NCBI RefSeq assembly: GCF_037975245.1
Contig: NC_092564.1
Span: 20,935,984-20,999,983, forward strand
Direction: 5' to 3'
Length of the DNA stretch: 64,000 nt
DNA from: Apostichopus japonicus
Lineage: Eukaryota; Echinodermata; Holothuroidea; Aspidochirotida; Stichopodidae
Of the stretch, positions 1 to 13,060 are shown in pieces (position 1 is the first letter of the stretch; each line of letters opens with the position of its first letter). Position numbers and translations under genes: made by a program. Below the pieces are notes generated by a model. That model had not been told where the DNA came from and ran no database searches. It worked only from the letters and a program-made list of their open reading frames with translations.

Positions 1-297
1 GGTACCTGTATTGTAACGTAAACCTTTACACCATTGTTAAATATGATCTAAGCATGTACTGTAATGTAAACCTTAACACCATTGTTAAATATGATCTAAG
101 CATGTACTGTAACGTAAACCTTAACACCATTGTTAAATATGATCTAAGCATGTACTGTAACATAAACCTTCACACCATTGTTAAATATGATCTAAGCATG
201 TACTGTAACATAAACCTTCACACTATTGTTAAATATGACCTAAGCATGAACTGTAAACCTTAACAGTATTGTTAAATATGAACTAAGCATGTACTTG
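1..297. repeat. 48-bp minisatellite, about six units, cut by window start
   Basis: Tandem copies of a unit of about 48 bp with the core ATTGTTAAATATGATCTAAG, followed by CATGTACTGTAA. The last unit has lost several bases and the array fades near position 297. Because 48 is a multiple of three, one frame stays open across the array (54-263) and reads a repeated 16-residue peptide. I regard this as a by-product of the period, not a gene. The left end lies outside the window, so the copy number is a minimum. Confidence 0.95.
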
Positions 298-2908
298 TTT
301 GCACAAAAAACTATTAACCATTTTAATTTATTAGGGTTATAGCGCAAACTTTTGAAAGAGACAATATTCTACATATGTTCACTACAGTTGTACCGTTGTA
401 TGTAAAACATTGCACAACCATTGTGAACACACCATATGACTCAGCAAACTTTCTTCTTTTGCAGTCACTTAATTCTTTCTTATATACACCAATTCAACCA
501 AGTCTCAATTAATAGCTATGTACAACTAAAATAGTCCTTGCCAGGTTAAAAAATACCCTCAGTCACTCAATCTATAGTAGTCACAACTGTGTATTACTTG
601 TTTTCCTTTTTGTTCCTTGGAGGCAAGCTTGAAATGAATGCATCCTCGCGCCCCAGATAGTTGTTGTGGCAATGTTTACACTTCTCCTTAGCCGAGTTCT
701 GCCCCACTGTAGTGATTAGGTCAGGCTATTTACAGAGCTGCGCTTTGCTTCGAGGTGTTTTTCATGTGACCCAGTAGTCTGCCATTCTTGTCAGTTACAC
801 AATGGTATTGAAATTAGAGCAACCAAGCATTCAAGGAGTCCTTCACAATTTTTTTTTAAACCTATATACAACAACAACTAAGAAAATGAAAAAAAAAGAA
901 AAAAAAAAAAACTCTCTATATTCTGGCAGACAGGACACTACTGGACGTAATGCATGATTGTAATAAACAGGTTCTGTTTAAACAGAGCATACATGTGTAA
1001 ACTCATGGTATTAAAAAAAAAAAAAAAAAAAGCTAACTAATATTAACAAAATTCCTTTTGTTGGGGGGGGGGAGGGATTTTGCAGGTTATTTCTTCTTTA
1101 ATATTTTACAATTTAAGAAGGAACACAGTAACATCTTTCTTAGTAAGAAAAATGGGGAATAATTTAGTGTCCAAATTGTGTTTGCAGTCTGCAAATTTTG
1201 TCTTTTATGATATATATACAGTATGAATCCTGTGTACAAAAGCTGGTATTGATCTACCCCACTTTGTCCTTTCTTGCTATGCAGTGAAGGATATAAATGA
1301 TTCCTGACGACGTAAGGTACAATGTAAAATGTGGTTCAAAAATGGCTATGAGTAGTCTGCTTCTTTTTGTATAGCACTCATTAACCGCTCAGTTAATGTC
1401 TGGCATAATCAGGGGATAAATTAGTACAAATTTTGTATGGATATTAGTTTTGTAGGCTTTGAAAGTTCCTTTACAAAATATATTGGTTTATACTGTGTAC
1501 AAAATTTATGTACATCTTTGCACTTGTATATCAGTTTGCCCATCTTGCGTTGCAATTTTGCAATGCGTTACATGAGAAAATATTCCCTGCATATAATGCA
1601 TATTGTACACTTGCTAAATGAATAGTTACATCAATAGTTACGGTTAATTGTCTTAAAAATTCAAAACCGTGATGGTTGAAACCAACTTGGGAATATCTGT
1701 TGGTACTGTCAAGTTACGACATCAACACAATACACGTAGAGCTGTATACAAACCATACTGTCAGATCAGATATATATGATCTCTATCTCGTAAACCTAGT
1801 TATGTAGGACAGAAATTAGGACAAACTTTTTGACTTATAGTCTAAAATTATAGTCTAAAAGATCATTAACTAGTTCTTTCACATTTTGTGGCGGGTACAT
1901 TTGATATTTCATTGAGATTATAGCCACTTTAGTACACTTGGTAATCTAATGATCTGGTGTATTGGAACCTGTATGTAAAATATTATATTGCAGTTCTTTC
2001 AGTGCTTGATTGTGACTTACTAGTACTTAAAACTACAGTATTTTACTGTATAAACATAATCTAATACTGTGTGTGTATAGTATTAACAATTTATACAGGT
2101 ACTTTCCAGTTGAAGTAACATGTGTCTCTATACATGTACAAAACTGCTCTACACACTGGCAATTGAACATAGCAATTTCCCCGTTCTGGTTTAGCATTTG
2201 GCTATGCGATTCCGAATAAATTATTTCCGGGCTGGCATAACATCATCAAGTTAGAAGGCAAGCAAAGAATATTTATTTACAGTAGCTCAGGGAATTTAAT
2301 TGAATTTAGTGTCAAATCTTGTGTACAAAGTAGTTAAAAGCACTGAAGTTTGTCTCTTAAAAATACTACTGGCCCTGGACACATACAAAACTGCTATACA
2401 TCTTTGCATGTTTATGTATAGCATCTTTCATAGCATTTTTCTATGCGATGCCAGATAAAAGATTTCCTGTAGCTGCTCACCATTGGAATTCTTACGCATC
2501 AAAACTCACTGAAGTAAATTAATTTTTATTGTACATTAGGACCAATGTAATATCGTTGAAAAGAAATTTGCGTTTTTCAATTAACAAAACAATTGCTGCA
2601 ATTTTTTCCCTTACACAATTCACTTACACAATTTCTGCTTCAGGATTATGCAGTTGTTTATATTTTAATTACTTTACCATCACCTTGCATTTGCTTTAGA
2701 GTGCATATTGTTTGGATATAAATATGAAATCTAATAAACTTGATAACCAGGCAAAGAAATAGCATTTTATTGTTATAAGCATTTTCGTGTAGCTCTGTTT
2801 GCCTCATATCTTTTAAGTACTGCAAAATGAATTTGCAAACGTAAACCTGAAACATTCCCTGGGTAGTAAGCCTGCAAATTAAGAGACGAGATAAAAAAAA
2901 ATCTAGGA
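298..2908. other. AT-rich non-coding stretch with degenerate repeats
   Basis: No convincing exon is seen. The stretch holds A-tracts near 888-911 and 1013-1031 and a short G-tract near 1062. Related segments share the order 'GTACAAAA...TATACATCTTTGCA...GCATTTnnCTATGCGAT...GATAAA' near 2130-2235 and 2375-2470, with weaker echoes near 1230 and 1490. These look like a decayed repeat of roughly 250-bp period. Confidence 0.5.
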
Positions 2909-2988
2909 GGAGGGATATGGATCATAGGGGCAGATGGAGGGATAGGGATCATAGGGGCAGATGGAGGGATAGGGATCATAGGGGCAAT
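2909..2988. repeat. 27-bp minisatellite, three units
   Basis: Three near-identical copies of a 27-bp purine-rich unit containing GGATCATAGGGGCAGATGG. On the minus strand the repeat stays open and gives a Pro/Ile-rich reiterated peptide within 2773-3078. The open frame follows from the period being divisible by three, and no gene is supported. Confidence 0.9.
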
Positions 2989-3237
2989 GCAACATATAAG
3001 TAATATAAAAAAATACAAGAATGTAAAGCTTCCTTGAGCAGTTTTCTTGCTAAAAAGACAGAGTAAGTTGCAATACACAAAAGTTATTTTCTAAATTGTT
3101 GCATAACTAGACCTGATGAGTAATGTAGAGATGACTGCCTGATTAACAGTACTGCTCATAAATATCTTAGAAAGTCAAATTATGTTCACTGATACTGAAA
3201 CTGCAGCAATCAGTTTACTGCCAATCTCAAGGCATTT

Positions 3238-3993
3238 ATTGATTTGATTTGATTTGATTTTATTCAGCAAGATATCAATCTTCATCTGCATACAAACAAA
3301 AAATTGCACATAAAGATAAACATTTAAAATACAAGAAGGGAATATACTTAAATGCATCGAAAAGAAGATAACATGCCAAGGATAACCCTTTAAGCTAAAA
3401 GCTTATTTCCAAAGGGGTCCTTAAAACCATTAAAATACAAAAGATAAGAAATAAACTATTAAAACAACTAAAACATGCATACAAACACTGTAAGATAGAG
3501 AAAGATATTTACAAGCTAGACATTCATATGATTTAAAAGGTAGGCTTTGGCATCTTTTTTAAAATTGTATTTCAGCAGGATGGATTTTATGTTTTCAGGT
3601 AGCCTGTTCCAGTTTTTAATTGCATTGTAATAAAAAGACCCAGCACAGTGCGTTTTAATTTTGGGAAGTTGAAAATTAAAACTACTACCTCTTGTGTTAT
3701 GGTTATGAACACTATTTACTCTAATAAAACTCTCCCTCATATAGACTGGAGAGGTACCATGGAAAACATTAAAAACATGATTAAGACGAAGCTGTTCAGC
3801 CCTAGTGTTGATGTTCAAAATACCAAGAGTTTTAAAGTCAGCATGGTTAATGTGGTAATAAAAATCTTTACCCAGAATGAATCTGACAACTTTGTTCTGG
3901 GCACATTGTAATCTACGAGCGTGGTACTTAGAAATACCTCCATACCAAGATGAGATGGAATAATCAAACAGACAAAGAACAAGGGCTTCCCCT
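3238..3993 (-). mobile_element. 5'-truncated non-LTR retrotransposon (LINE), 3' end
   Basis: Minus-strand remnant of a LINE. It has an intact reverse-transcriptase C-terminal reading frame (3516-3993), about 250 bp of 3' untranslated sequence, and a terminal (AAATC)n microsatellite at 3239-3262 directly preceded by an AATAAA signal on the minus strand. A pentamer tail is typical of CR1/L2/Jockey-group LINEs that end in a short tandem repeat rather than poly(A). The element stops abruptly near 3993, as expected from 5' truncation during target-primed reverse transcription. Assignment below the level of non-LTR element is inference. Confidence 0.85.
3516..3993 (-). pseudogene. reverse transcriptase C-terminal fragment of a LINE
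   Basis: The frame is open on the minus strand from an in-frame stop at 3993 to the stop at the end of the LINE coding region, about 158 residues. It begins with a segment reading LCLFDYSISSWYGG, then a helix-like block with LQCAQNKVVRFIL. Further on are HNTRGS and a YYNAIKNWNRLPENIKSI block. The order 'DYxxxxWYG ... LQxAQNKxxRxIL ... NHNTRG ... NxLPxxIKxI ... FKKxxKxxLL' is the standard tail of non-LTR polymerases, C-terminal to the catalytic palm and thumb. The endonuclease and YADD active-site regions are absent, so it cannot be autonomous. No frameshift interrupts the surviving part, suggesting a fairly young insertion. Confidence 0.85.
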
Positions 3994-6900
3994 TATTGAA
4001 GTTTTCTTAAACTCGTACAATACGTGCATTCTTCATTCCAACTTTACTGGGAATTATTTGGAGGGTCAGACCCCCAGGAAAGTACTTTTTGAAAGTTTGA
4101 GCAACGTCAGCATACTAAAAATTGGAACCAATACTGGTGACCTGTAAACTCTGAGGCTAATATGAAAACATACACAGGTTCTGCATTCAAAACATAGCCA
4201 TGCACTTGCTGATAATACAAATTTACACAATGTCATCATTCTTTTCTTTATGGTTAAATTGGACATATAACTTGAATAAGTTGAATTCTTTGTGCCCCTT
4301 TAGGAATGAAAGGCTTACTCCAGATTTTAGGTTATTGCTCCACATTATTAAGGAACTACATAAGAAGAATTTAACTAAGATGTTATCCCTTATCAGGATG
4401 TAGGATTACCACTATGTACACATTTGTCTCCGGAAACCAAGTTTGCCATCTGTTCAACTGCCTTTATAGAGGAAGTCTCACCTTTTTTAACAAATACTGG
4501 TATTATCTGAGCATGTTATTTCCTGAATTTGCCGAAAACGAAAAGGAAAAGTGAAAGATATTGTTAACCTTAAAATGAGTAGATTGCCCATAATCTGTTT
4601 ATTAAGAGGAAAGAAAGAGTTTGATCTAAAATTTCAAATATTTACCAAATATTTACAGAGTGTAATTGAAACAGGTTGGTTGGTATTATAAGACAAATGA
4701 CAGCACTGGTAAAAGTTTGTGTACATAATTTGCAAAGGAAATATGTAGCAGACTTTACTGAAAGTTATTATTACTTGTTCATTACTTGTTCTGTATTGAA
4801 GACATGAGAAATACAAGTAGGTGACAGGTGGTTAGTCATTTAATTTTTTTTCTTTCACAATGGTGTGTATAAAAAGTGGATTTTTTTTGCTATATACACA
4901 GTAATAAAAAGTCTCCTTGGACAGTCTACACTAGATATGTGCAGAAATTTGTATGTCATCAGTGCCCCCTTGTACCCCCCCCCCCCAAAATAAAAAAGAC
5001 AGTTCAAAGAAATTTGCTAGAATGCCAAATAATGGCCATTCATGCTCACACTTCATATCTAATACAAGACAATTCAACTCTCCATTTTTTCTGTGAATAA
5101 TGTTAACAATCTGATCTATAGGAAAGTACATAACTGGAAGGTTTTGAGCACTCTTTAACAACCTAAATTTCGGGGCCAATTGCTGATAAGCTGTATGGTC
5201 ATTATTTTCTCATACATACTGTTAGACTGAGTGTATATGTACAGGTCGTTTCCTTGGTGGAAATGAATCCATGTGTATATTCATGTGTCTTTTGTTTTAG
5301 TGATTACATGCTGACTTCAAGGTCAGCTGAGGTCATTAAAGTGCATGTAGAGTTGGAGACATGAACCGAAAGTAATTAAATTACTTTGGTTCTAGTTCTT
5401 GTTCAACTTGATAATGACAATGATACCAAATGGGTGCATTCAATTGTTTCTCTTCAAGGTTCTAAGAGTGACTTTTGGGTAGCTGCAGGGCTCCTTTTGT
5501 GGTGGTGCTCGGGTATTTGAGGTCTCTGATGGTATCAGCCTGTGCCACCTTTGATGCTCTAGTTATTAAACCATAACTAAGAGATAATTGACCAGGGAAT
5601 AATTTATTGTTCAAATCTTATTTTGCATTTCCAAAGGCTCTGATTTTTTTTCTCTCATTGATGCACATAGTTCATATGTAGAAAACTGTGATATGCATAT
5701 ATTCTGGTATAGCAACGTAACCATTCTGTAAAAGCATTTTGGGATGCAATACTGGATATATTATTCCTTGAATTCTGATCATGTGACTATCAGATCCATT
5801 GTAGTTACAGTTTGGCAAGCTAGAAGAAAAACGAACCTTGAATTTTTTTCTAAAGTTTGTTAACTGACAGTCATGTTAGGGCATCAAAACTGCACATACT
5901 ACATGCACAAACTGTGAAATTTCTTGTAAAGTTTTGAAATATAAAGCAGGCCGAGTCTCTCACAAGCTCATGCTTTGGACTCCGTTACAAAAAAAAAGAA
6001 AGAATTGCTTGTAGTATCTATGTAAACTCCATTGTGTTGCATAGTTGACTGAATTTTCTGTATTCATTGTGCAAAATATCTGAGAAGCAATATTATTATA
6101 GGTAGTAAGCTAATAGTAAAATATAGGATATATGATACTGCAGCATGGTACATACAAGTATACTGTATTACATTAGCATATATATGGTATTAACACCTGA
6201 GCCAGAACTATAACATGCATGTAATTTCAATCATTTATGACTTAAATAGTTTAAAAAATAAATTAAATAGTCAAAAGAAGCAAAAAGAAACAAAGAAAGA
6301 AGCTTGATGATGCTGAATTTGCATAAATGGTTTATTTCAGTCGTCTTTATCCTCTGCTGCTGAGATAATTGTAGGAAACCATCCAGAGTTTGGCTTGTGA
6401 TTCAATGACAATTCAGGAAGTTTATAGGAACTTAAACTGCTGACATTACTATACATGCAATGCTTTTTCTTTCTATTTCCTTGTTGACAGTTGGGTTCAG
6501 AATAATTAGCCTCTTTCTTATGACTGGTTGCATAGTACTGCTTTTCCCACTTTGTAAACAATTTGTAGAGGTAACAAAGTGAGAAATGTATTTGGAATTT
6601 CAAGCCACACACAGTTAAACGCGATTGATTTTATTTCTGCATTAAACTGCTATTGATTGTCGCAATATATGTCAATAAAGCGTAACCATGGTAACTGTAC
6701 TTGACCTAATTCATCTTCAAAAGGTGCTTTTCCGCCTCTGCACTAAAAAGAAGAAAGAAGGAAGGAGCAAAAAAAAAAAAAATCGGCAGAAATTCCTTGC
6801 ATCTCACTCCATCCCTGGTTCTCTCTTTTTGAAACTCGAAGCAAATTGAGAGGGATTCATTAATGTTGCTAAAAAAAGATTGAAGCAAGAGGACCCCGAG

Positions 6901-9900
6901 GTGAATTTGGAAATAAATTGGCTAAATTTCAAGTCGATTGCTGCGCGCGAAGCTAGAACAGTCCAGCACTGCAACCTGGAAACCTACTTGCCACTTCCTT
7001 GTTAGACAGAATCGATCTACTTAAATACAAAAGAAAAGGGAAAAAAAAGACAACGCAGAAAAGAAGAGAAAGGTAAGATACAACAACAGAAAAAAAAGAA
7101 GGGCAAAAAAAAAAAAAAAACCAAGAAGAAAATAGAAGGAGGAAGGAGGATAAGCCAATCGCCTGCGAGAATTTCTTCTGGCCTTTCATTTTCTCGTTAA
7201 CCTCTATTGTCTCTGGGCTTGCACCTGCCAGGCAGGTCTGATATCGACGACATGGTTTCTCTTTCATCTGTTTCTGACTGGCACCCTACCTACATTCCTG
7301 AGGGCTTCAGAAATTATCAACCTATGAAATGATAACAAGCTCCTTGGAGTCAGGATGGCACTGTAATTTGTCTTCAGTATCACTTTCATCTAAATTCAAA
7401 ATATAATTCTCATTTTTTTTTCTCTTCCGTAGTTACGTGCAGTGATCAAAAACATGTTATTGCTCTTTTGCAAATTCTGAGAAGTTGCTGTTAGTGATAT
7501 GCTTTACAGTAGTTGTAGAAAAAACTACCATTTGTTTCTCTCGTCTCCCACCCCAACCTCCTCCTTCTATAGTATATACATTTGATTATATTAGCCTTGA
7601 TAAATTTGTTATTTATCAAAGTTGTAAAAAATTGTTCTTATTAAGTAGAAGGACCACAAAAAAAGAAAAAAAAAAAAAAAGAAAATGAGAAAGACAAGCA
7701 TGGTGACATCAAAGCAGTTTGCTACCCATTCCTTGTAAGGATAGAATTACTTTGGTTCATGTGGAGTAATCACAAACATAGAAACCAACTGTTTCCATGG
7801 TAAAAGAAAAAATACTGCTAAATCTCCATATTTCTATAGATCTTGCAGTGCTTTTAATCTGTCATTTTGTGTGATTTTAAGCAAGACTGCAGTAAGCCAT
7901 TAAAACCTATAATAGAATAACAGAAGTATAAAGGAAATGTAACTCATCAATTTGGGCTGGGAGCGGGGGAGGGAGCGAGGGAGGGAGGGAGGGATGTGGA
8001 ATGTAAATATAAAATTGGTTTCAGATTATCTCATCAAGTGCAGATTTCAAGAGATCTGGACATGTATGTTTTTGTGTAAAGCAAATGAATTTTTCTAGTA
8101 ATGTTTACTTGCAATAAATGACTTAAAGAATAATTTCACGGAAAGTATATTAAAAGAAGTTAACATAAAAAATGTCAGTACTTTTAATCTGAAGCCCAGT
8201 TATCGTGTCCCAATGTTGACATCATACGATTACAGAACATATAATCAACTAGTTAATGAATCAAAGCAATTCCAATAAATATAGTTTGAAGGTCAATTTT
8301 AATAAAATAAAAAAAAATAGCAAACATTCACAGCACAAAAAACGATGGCATTTAAAGCACACTGTATTTTATAGATGTCATGATCTTCTCTAGAAAGTTC
8401 AAGCTTATAAATAACAAATTATAAAAGTAACTTTACCTTTTGCTGTTTCTTTTCTCTTACTCATGCAGTTGCTGTTTCCTTGAAAATCACAATTAGGTCA
8501 GCATTTTGGGAGGAAATGCTTCAAAGTCACGATTTTACTCTACTTGTAGAAAGGAAATGAAAATGAGATAGGGAGGAAATGCAAAAAAAAAATGAAATTC
8601 ACAGAAGCATGAAAGGAAGTAAACTGAGGGTTGTTATTATTGAGAAATAGTTTGTTCAAAATGTAAACAACCTAAAAGGAGACAACAAATTTCTGTCAGT
8701 GCCCCAAAAAAATCCAAATGACAGAAACCCACTTAGTTTGAAATTTCACACACTTCAACTTCAGGAGGGCTGGTTCCATTTAAATACTTTGAAATTCCTT
8801 AAAAGAGAAACCATGCTTTCTTTGTTTAGTTTAGTGTTGGTCTGTTATTTTACCATATATCTGATGAAACCATGTATTATTCATGATTATTAGATGCCTC
8901 TCAGTGGTTAACAAATCTACTCCATCTGCATGTTTACAACCATTTGGTAGAAATTATAGGGATTTACAAACTGCATACCTCAATTCATGATAATCTTGTT
9001 ATAAACTTTGATCGTAATCTCTCATCTTTTTCGTGAGCAACCCTTTAGAATTTTTGCTAATTTTCATCGTTCCATCGTTGACCTAAAATTGTGCTCACTA
9101 GCTAGTTCTACATGTGACAGCTTCAAATTTAAGTTAAAAGGATGACTATGATCAAATTGAAATTGTAGTGAGTAGTGATATATATATATATATATATTTA
9201 TTTATATATATGTATAGTTAATGTGTGATATGCTAGTTTGACAAACAACGTTATGGAACAAGAGTACAGTTTTCTCTTTGCATTGTAATATATAATGGTT
9301 GTGCTATGTTCCTTCATTCATAAATCACAAACAATTTACACAATGTGCTATTGTTTATAGAATTTGTACTTTATTTTACCTTCCTTTTATCCCCTTTTTG
9401 TTACTTGTCACTTAAATATCTAGCATGAACTAAATGATAAAACACTGGCATTGAATTCACTAACGATGTTACAAGTGCTTTGACTTTCTTCTTTAAAATC
9501 AGGACAGAAAAACAAAAGTGGCAGACCTCCTGAAGTGATGTGACTCTTGTGTTTCAATATTTCGCAAATTCTTTGAAAACAACTTATTTTTCCTTCATTA
9601 AAAACAAAAATTATATATAAGATTGGGGATGGAGGGGTAGGAAAGAAGGAGAGGGAAGGAAGAAGGAAATAATGAATCGATAAGTAAACACATATGTATC
9701 ATAAACTTGAGTGATCAATATTGAAGGTGATTATGTTCCACTAGTCAGCCTTAGATCCCTCTGAAATTATATAAATTCCTGACAAGACGGTCTTTATGCA
9801 CCAAGTTTGACTGTTCTGTGGTTAAGTCAACCAAAGATGGAAATCGTACTGTGTATTCTCGTTGGGTTGTTTTGAAGTGACATGTGAGGCCCAGAATAGT

Positions 9901-11159
9901 AAAGGAAATATAGTGTGATGATTATCTTCATGACTATTTGATGAATGATATCCACTTCTAACTTTCATTTATTGGGAAATAACGGATGATTTTGTGAGTC
10001 GTTTCTTCTCCCTCAAGAGGCGTGAATATATATATTATGTGGAGATGAAGCAGCTTAGTTTTAATCCAGGACGAGTAAGCTATGGTTGACGATTGTATCT
10101 TGTGCCTCTTTAATATGACTTTAGACATAATATTAGCAATTATTTGTCAAACTTCAGTAAAGTAGAAACACTCTGAGTTTAAGTTGTTCTTAAAATTCAG
10201 GTTTGGAAATGTGCATGCACATCATGAATAAATGTAGATTGTCTGGAGAATGCTCCTTTAAGGCACCTTTGACAGTGGCTCTATTCCTCAAATGGGCAGA
10301 ATTTTGGAAATATTACTCCTTTTGGTTGATTTGGACTTGATTTGGAACAGAGCTCTTTCCTTTAGTGTACTGCAGATTATATTTGTAGATCTAGTGTAAA
10401 CATGTTGCATTTAAAAGTATCCTGGTCTTTTCTCAGCATACATACATGCCTGAATGAGGATGTATTTAACAACAGTACATTAGCAAGCTTTCTTGCACTT
10501 AACCATGAATAAATTGATTTCACAGTAGCATGGCCATATAGCATTCTCCAACCTGTATGTAAACTTGTTTTGAATATATTGAAAGCTATGATTTATACAG
10601 GTATCAGATTTCAATTTTAGTATTTACATACAATTCAATTCATCATTATGACATGCTCAGTAGTACACTACATCAAGTATACCATCCATTTTGTGTATAC
10701 TTGTATAAATTAAATTTAAAGTTGAATTTATATAATAATCCTCCTGTAGCATATGGCTGACATTATAGTCTTTAAAACTTGTTCATCCAAGTGAGAATGC
10801 AGATCTGTGTGAATATAGAACTGGGCCACCTCATCGGTTTTGTAACAATTTTATGAATGAAACCACCGAATCATGAAAATATGTCAGAACTACATTATTT
10901 CTCTTTTACCAAAAGTTATTTGACTGCAATGAACTCTGCAAACACATGTGTATGATATTAACAATGTGAGTTTTTGTGTGATGTCGAGAAAATCAGACTC
11001 AGTAACAAAACTTATGTCATAGAGATGGTCAAAGTTCAATACTTAATCTCAGACTATATATCTCAGAATATATATAGTATATAGTATAAACAGTATATTA
11101 GCTTGAAAGTTTTTAGACTAGCATTTTTCCATTCTTGCATATAAAACTTGTGAAATTAT
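3994..11159. other. non-coding, no gene recognised
   Basis: AT-rich sequence with homopolymer and purine tracts: C-run at 4976-4986, A-runs near 6771 and 7107, (GGGA)n near 7963-7994, a TA-rich microsatellite near 9178-9211, and a purine block near 9630-9670. The open frames here are 60-105 codons, low-complexity (for example K/F-rich opposite A/T tracts), and lack paired splice signals or recognisable motifs. Confidence 0.5.
9178..9211. repeat. TA-rich microsatellite
   Basis: Alternating AT run interrupted by TTTATTTA. It is a simple sequence with no associated gene. Confidence 0.9.
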
Positions 11160-11640
11160 TTGTACACATATCGTTAGAATCGGCCGGTCAGTTGAAGCAA
11201 TACTCGCGGAAGGTCATCCAAATTGAAACAAGATGGTATACTGGCCTAAATCTGCCACAGACCTAAGGAAATCCCAGTTTAGCATGTTGAAACCTGCGTT
11301 ATTGGATTGGAATCCGTCGGCTAAATCCTTGTTACCGTTGTGGCCTAAATCTTTGTCAGTGGATCGACCCAGTTTCTCTAATACTCATAAACCCTCGTTC
11401 GTGCAGCTGATGCCCTAATGAGTGATGTTGCGATGCTAAAGATTTGGTAAATTCCAGCGTGTAGTTACATGGATTAAGATGGATAAAAGAGCTGTTATCA
11501 TTTGCTGATATTACCAGCTGACCTTTGACCTTCATCCAAAGTAGATGGTATTCAGTGTCAACTATTAATCCCCTTAGCTTTCTGCAAGCTGGCTGGTGGA
11601 TGCATGCCAAACCTGATGTCATTCAAGGTAGAATAATGTT
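11160..11640. other. GC-higher island containing a perfect DR1 site
   Basis: About 480 bp with visibly higher GC and more CpG than its flanks (CGGCCGG near 11182, CTCGCGG near 11204). It contains a short internal similarity (GGCCTAAATCT near 11244 and 11342) and TGACCTTTGACCT at 11519-11531, a perfect direct repeat of the nuclear-receptor half-site with one-base spacing. Overlapping open frames lie on both strands (11233-11418 plus, 11356-11622 minus), and neither shows a known motif. It could be an unrecognised exon, a regulatory element or an old transposon. Confidence 0.35.
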
Positions 11641-11956
11641 GTACTGTTCTAGCTTGTACTTTGCTTAAAATGTCTTACAATGGATTGTAAAGATGGTAAG
11701 ACATGCTCCCCCTCTGTTCCTTGCCCCCTTCCCAGTGTCCCCTGCCCCACCATCTCAAACTATTTCCGCCCAAGTGTATCAATGAAACAGAATCCCTCCC
11801 GAAACAAGGGAAGTTCTTCCTTAATCAAGAAAAGTGATAATTTCTCCATTCAGAAAATTCTAGAATTTTCAACATGTTAGATAAAAAGGTTTTTGGTCGA
11901 GTATCTGTCTAATAACCTTTCCCAAGGAATTGCAAGTTTAGGAAGTTCCTTCATTT

Positions 11957-13060
11957 CGTGTAGCTTGCATGCCACTAATTGAACATTTCTTTGTCATATA
12001 GCTTGCATGCCACTAATTGAAAATTTCTTTGTCATGTAGCTTGCATGCCACTAATTGAACATTTCTTTGTCATGTAGCTTGCATGCCACTAATTGAACAT
12101 TTCTTTGTCATGTAGCTTGCATGCCACTTATTGAACATTTCTTTGTCATGTAGCTTGCATGCCACTAATTGAACATTTCTTTGTCATGTAGCTTGCATGC
12201 CATAAATTGAACATTTCTCTGTCATGTAGCTTGCATGCCACTAATTGAACATTTCTTTGTCATGTAGCTTGCATGCCACTAATTGAACATTTCTCTGTCA
12301 TGTAACTTGCATGCCACTAATCGAACATTTCTTTGTCATGTAGCTTGCATGCCACTAATTGAACATTTCTCTGTCATGTAACTTGCATGCCACTAATCGA
12401 ACATTTCTTTGTCATGTAGCTTGCATGCCACTAATTGAACATTTCTCTGTCATGTAGCTTGCATGCCACTAATTGAACATTTCTCTGTCATGTAGCTTGC
12501 ATGCCACTAATTGAACATTTCTCTGTCATGTAGCTTGCATGCCACTAATTGAACATTTCTTTGTCATGTAGCTTGCATGCCATAAATTGAACATTTCTCT
12601 GTCATGTAGCTTGCATGCCACTAATTGAACATTTCTTTGTCATGTAGCTTGCATGCCACTAATTGAACATTTCTTTGTCATGTAGCTTGCATGCCACTAA
12701 TTGAACATTTCTCTGTCATGTAACTTGCATGCCACTAATCGAACATTTCTTTGTCATGTAGCTTGCATGCCACTAATTGAACATTTCTCTGTCATGTAAC
12801 TTGCATGCCACTAATCGAACATTTCTTTGTCATGTAGCTTGCATGCCACTAATTGAACATTTCTCTGTCATGTAGCTTGCATGCCACTAATTGAACATTT
12901 CTCTGTCATGTAGCTTGCATGCCACTAATTGAACATTTCTCTGTCATGTAGCTTGCATGCCATTAATTGAACATTTCTTTGTCATGTAGCTTGCATGCCA
13001 CTAATTGAACATTTCTTTGTCATGTAGCTTGCATGCCACTTATTGAACATTTCTTTGTCA
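11957..13060. repeat. 38-bp minisatellite, about 29 units, with higher-order structure
   Basis: Tandem units of exactly 38 bp, each carrying TAGCTTGCATGCCACTAATT, a GAACATTTCT block, then TTGT or CTGT and CATG. Variant units (CATAAATTG, CACTTATTG, and TAACTT with AATCG) are not randomly placed. The CATAAATTG variant recurs 380 bp apart (12201 and 12581), and the paired TAACTT/AATCG variants recur 418 bp apart (12303 and 12721). This indicates block duplication of 10-11 units. The palindrome GCATGC occurs in essentially every unit. There is no coding potential. Confidence 0.97.

Noticed and set aside
7485-7688. 67-codon frame ending in a Lys-rich tail
   Set aside because: The tail is translation of an A/G-rich tract and the rest has no support.
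11957-13060. CRISPR-like regular array
   Set aside because: Units are contiguous with no unique spacers, and the DNA is clearly eukaryotic. It is a minisatellite.
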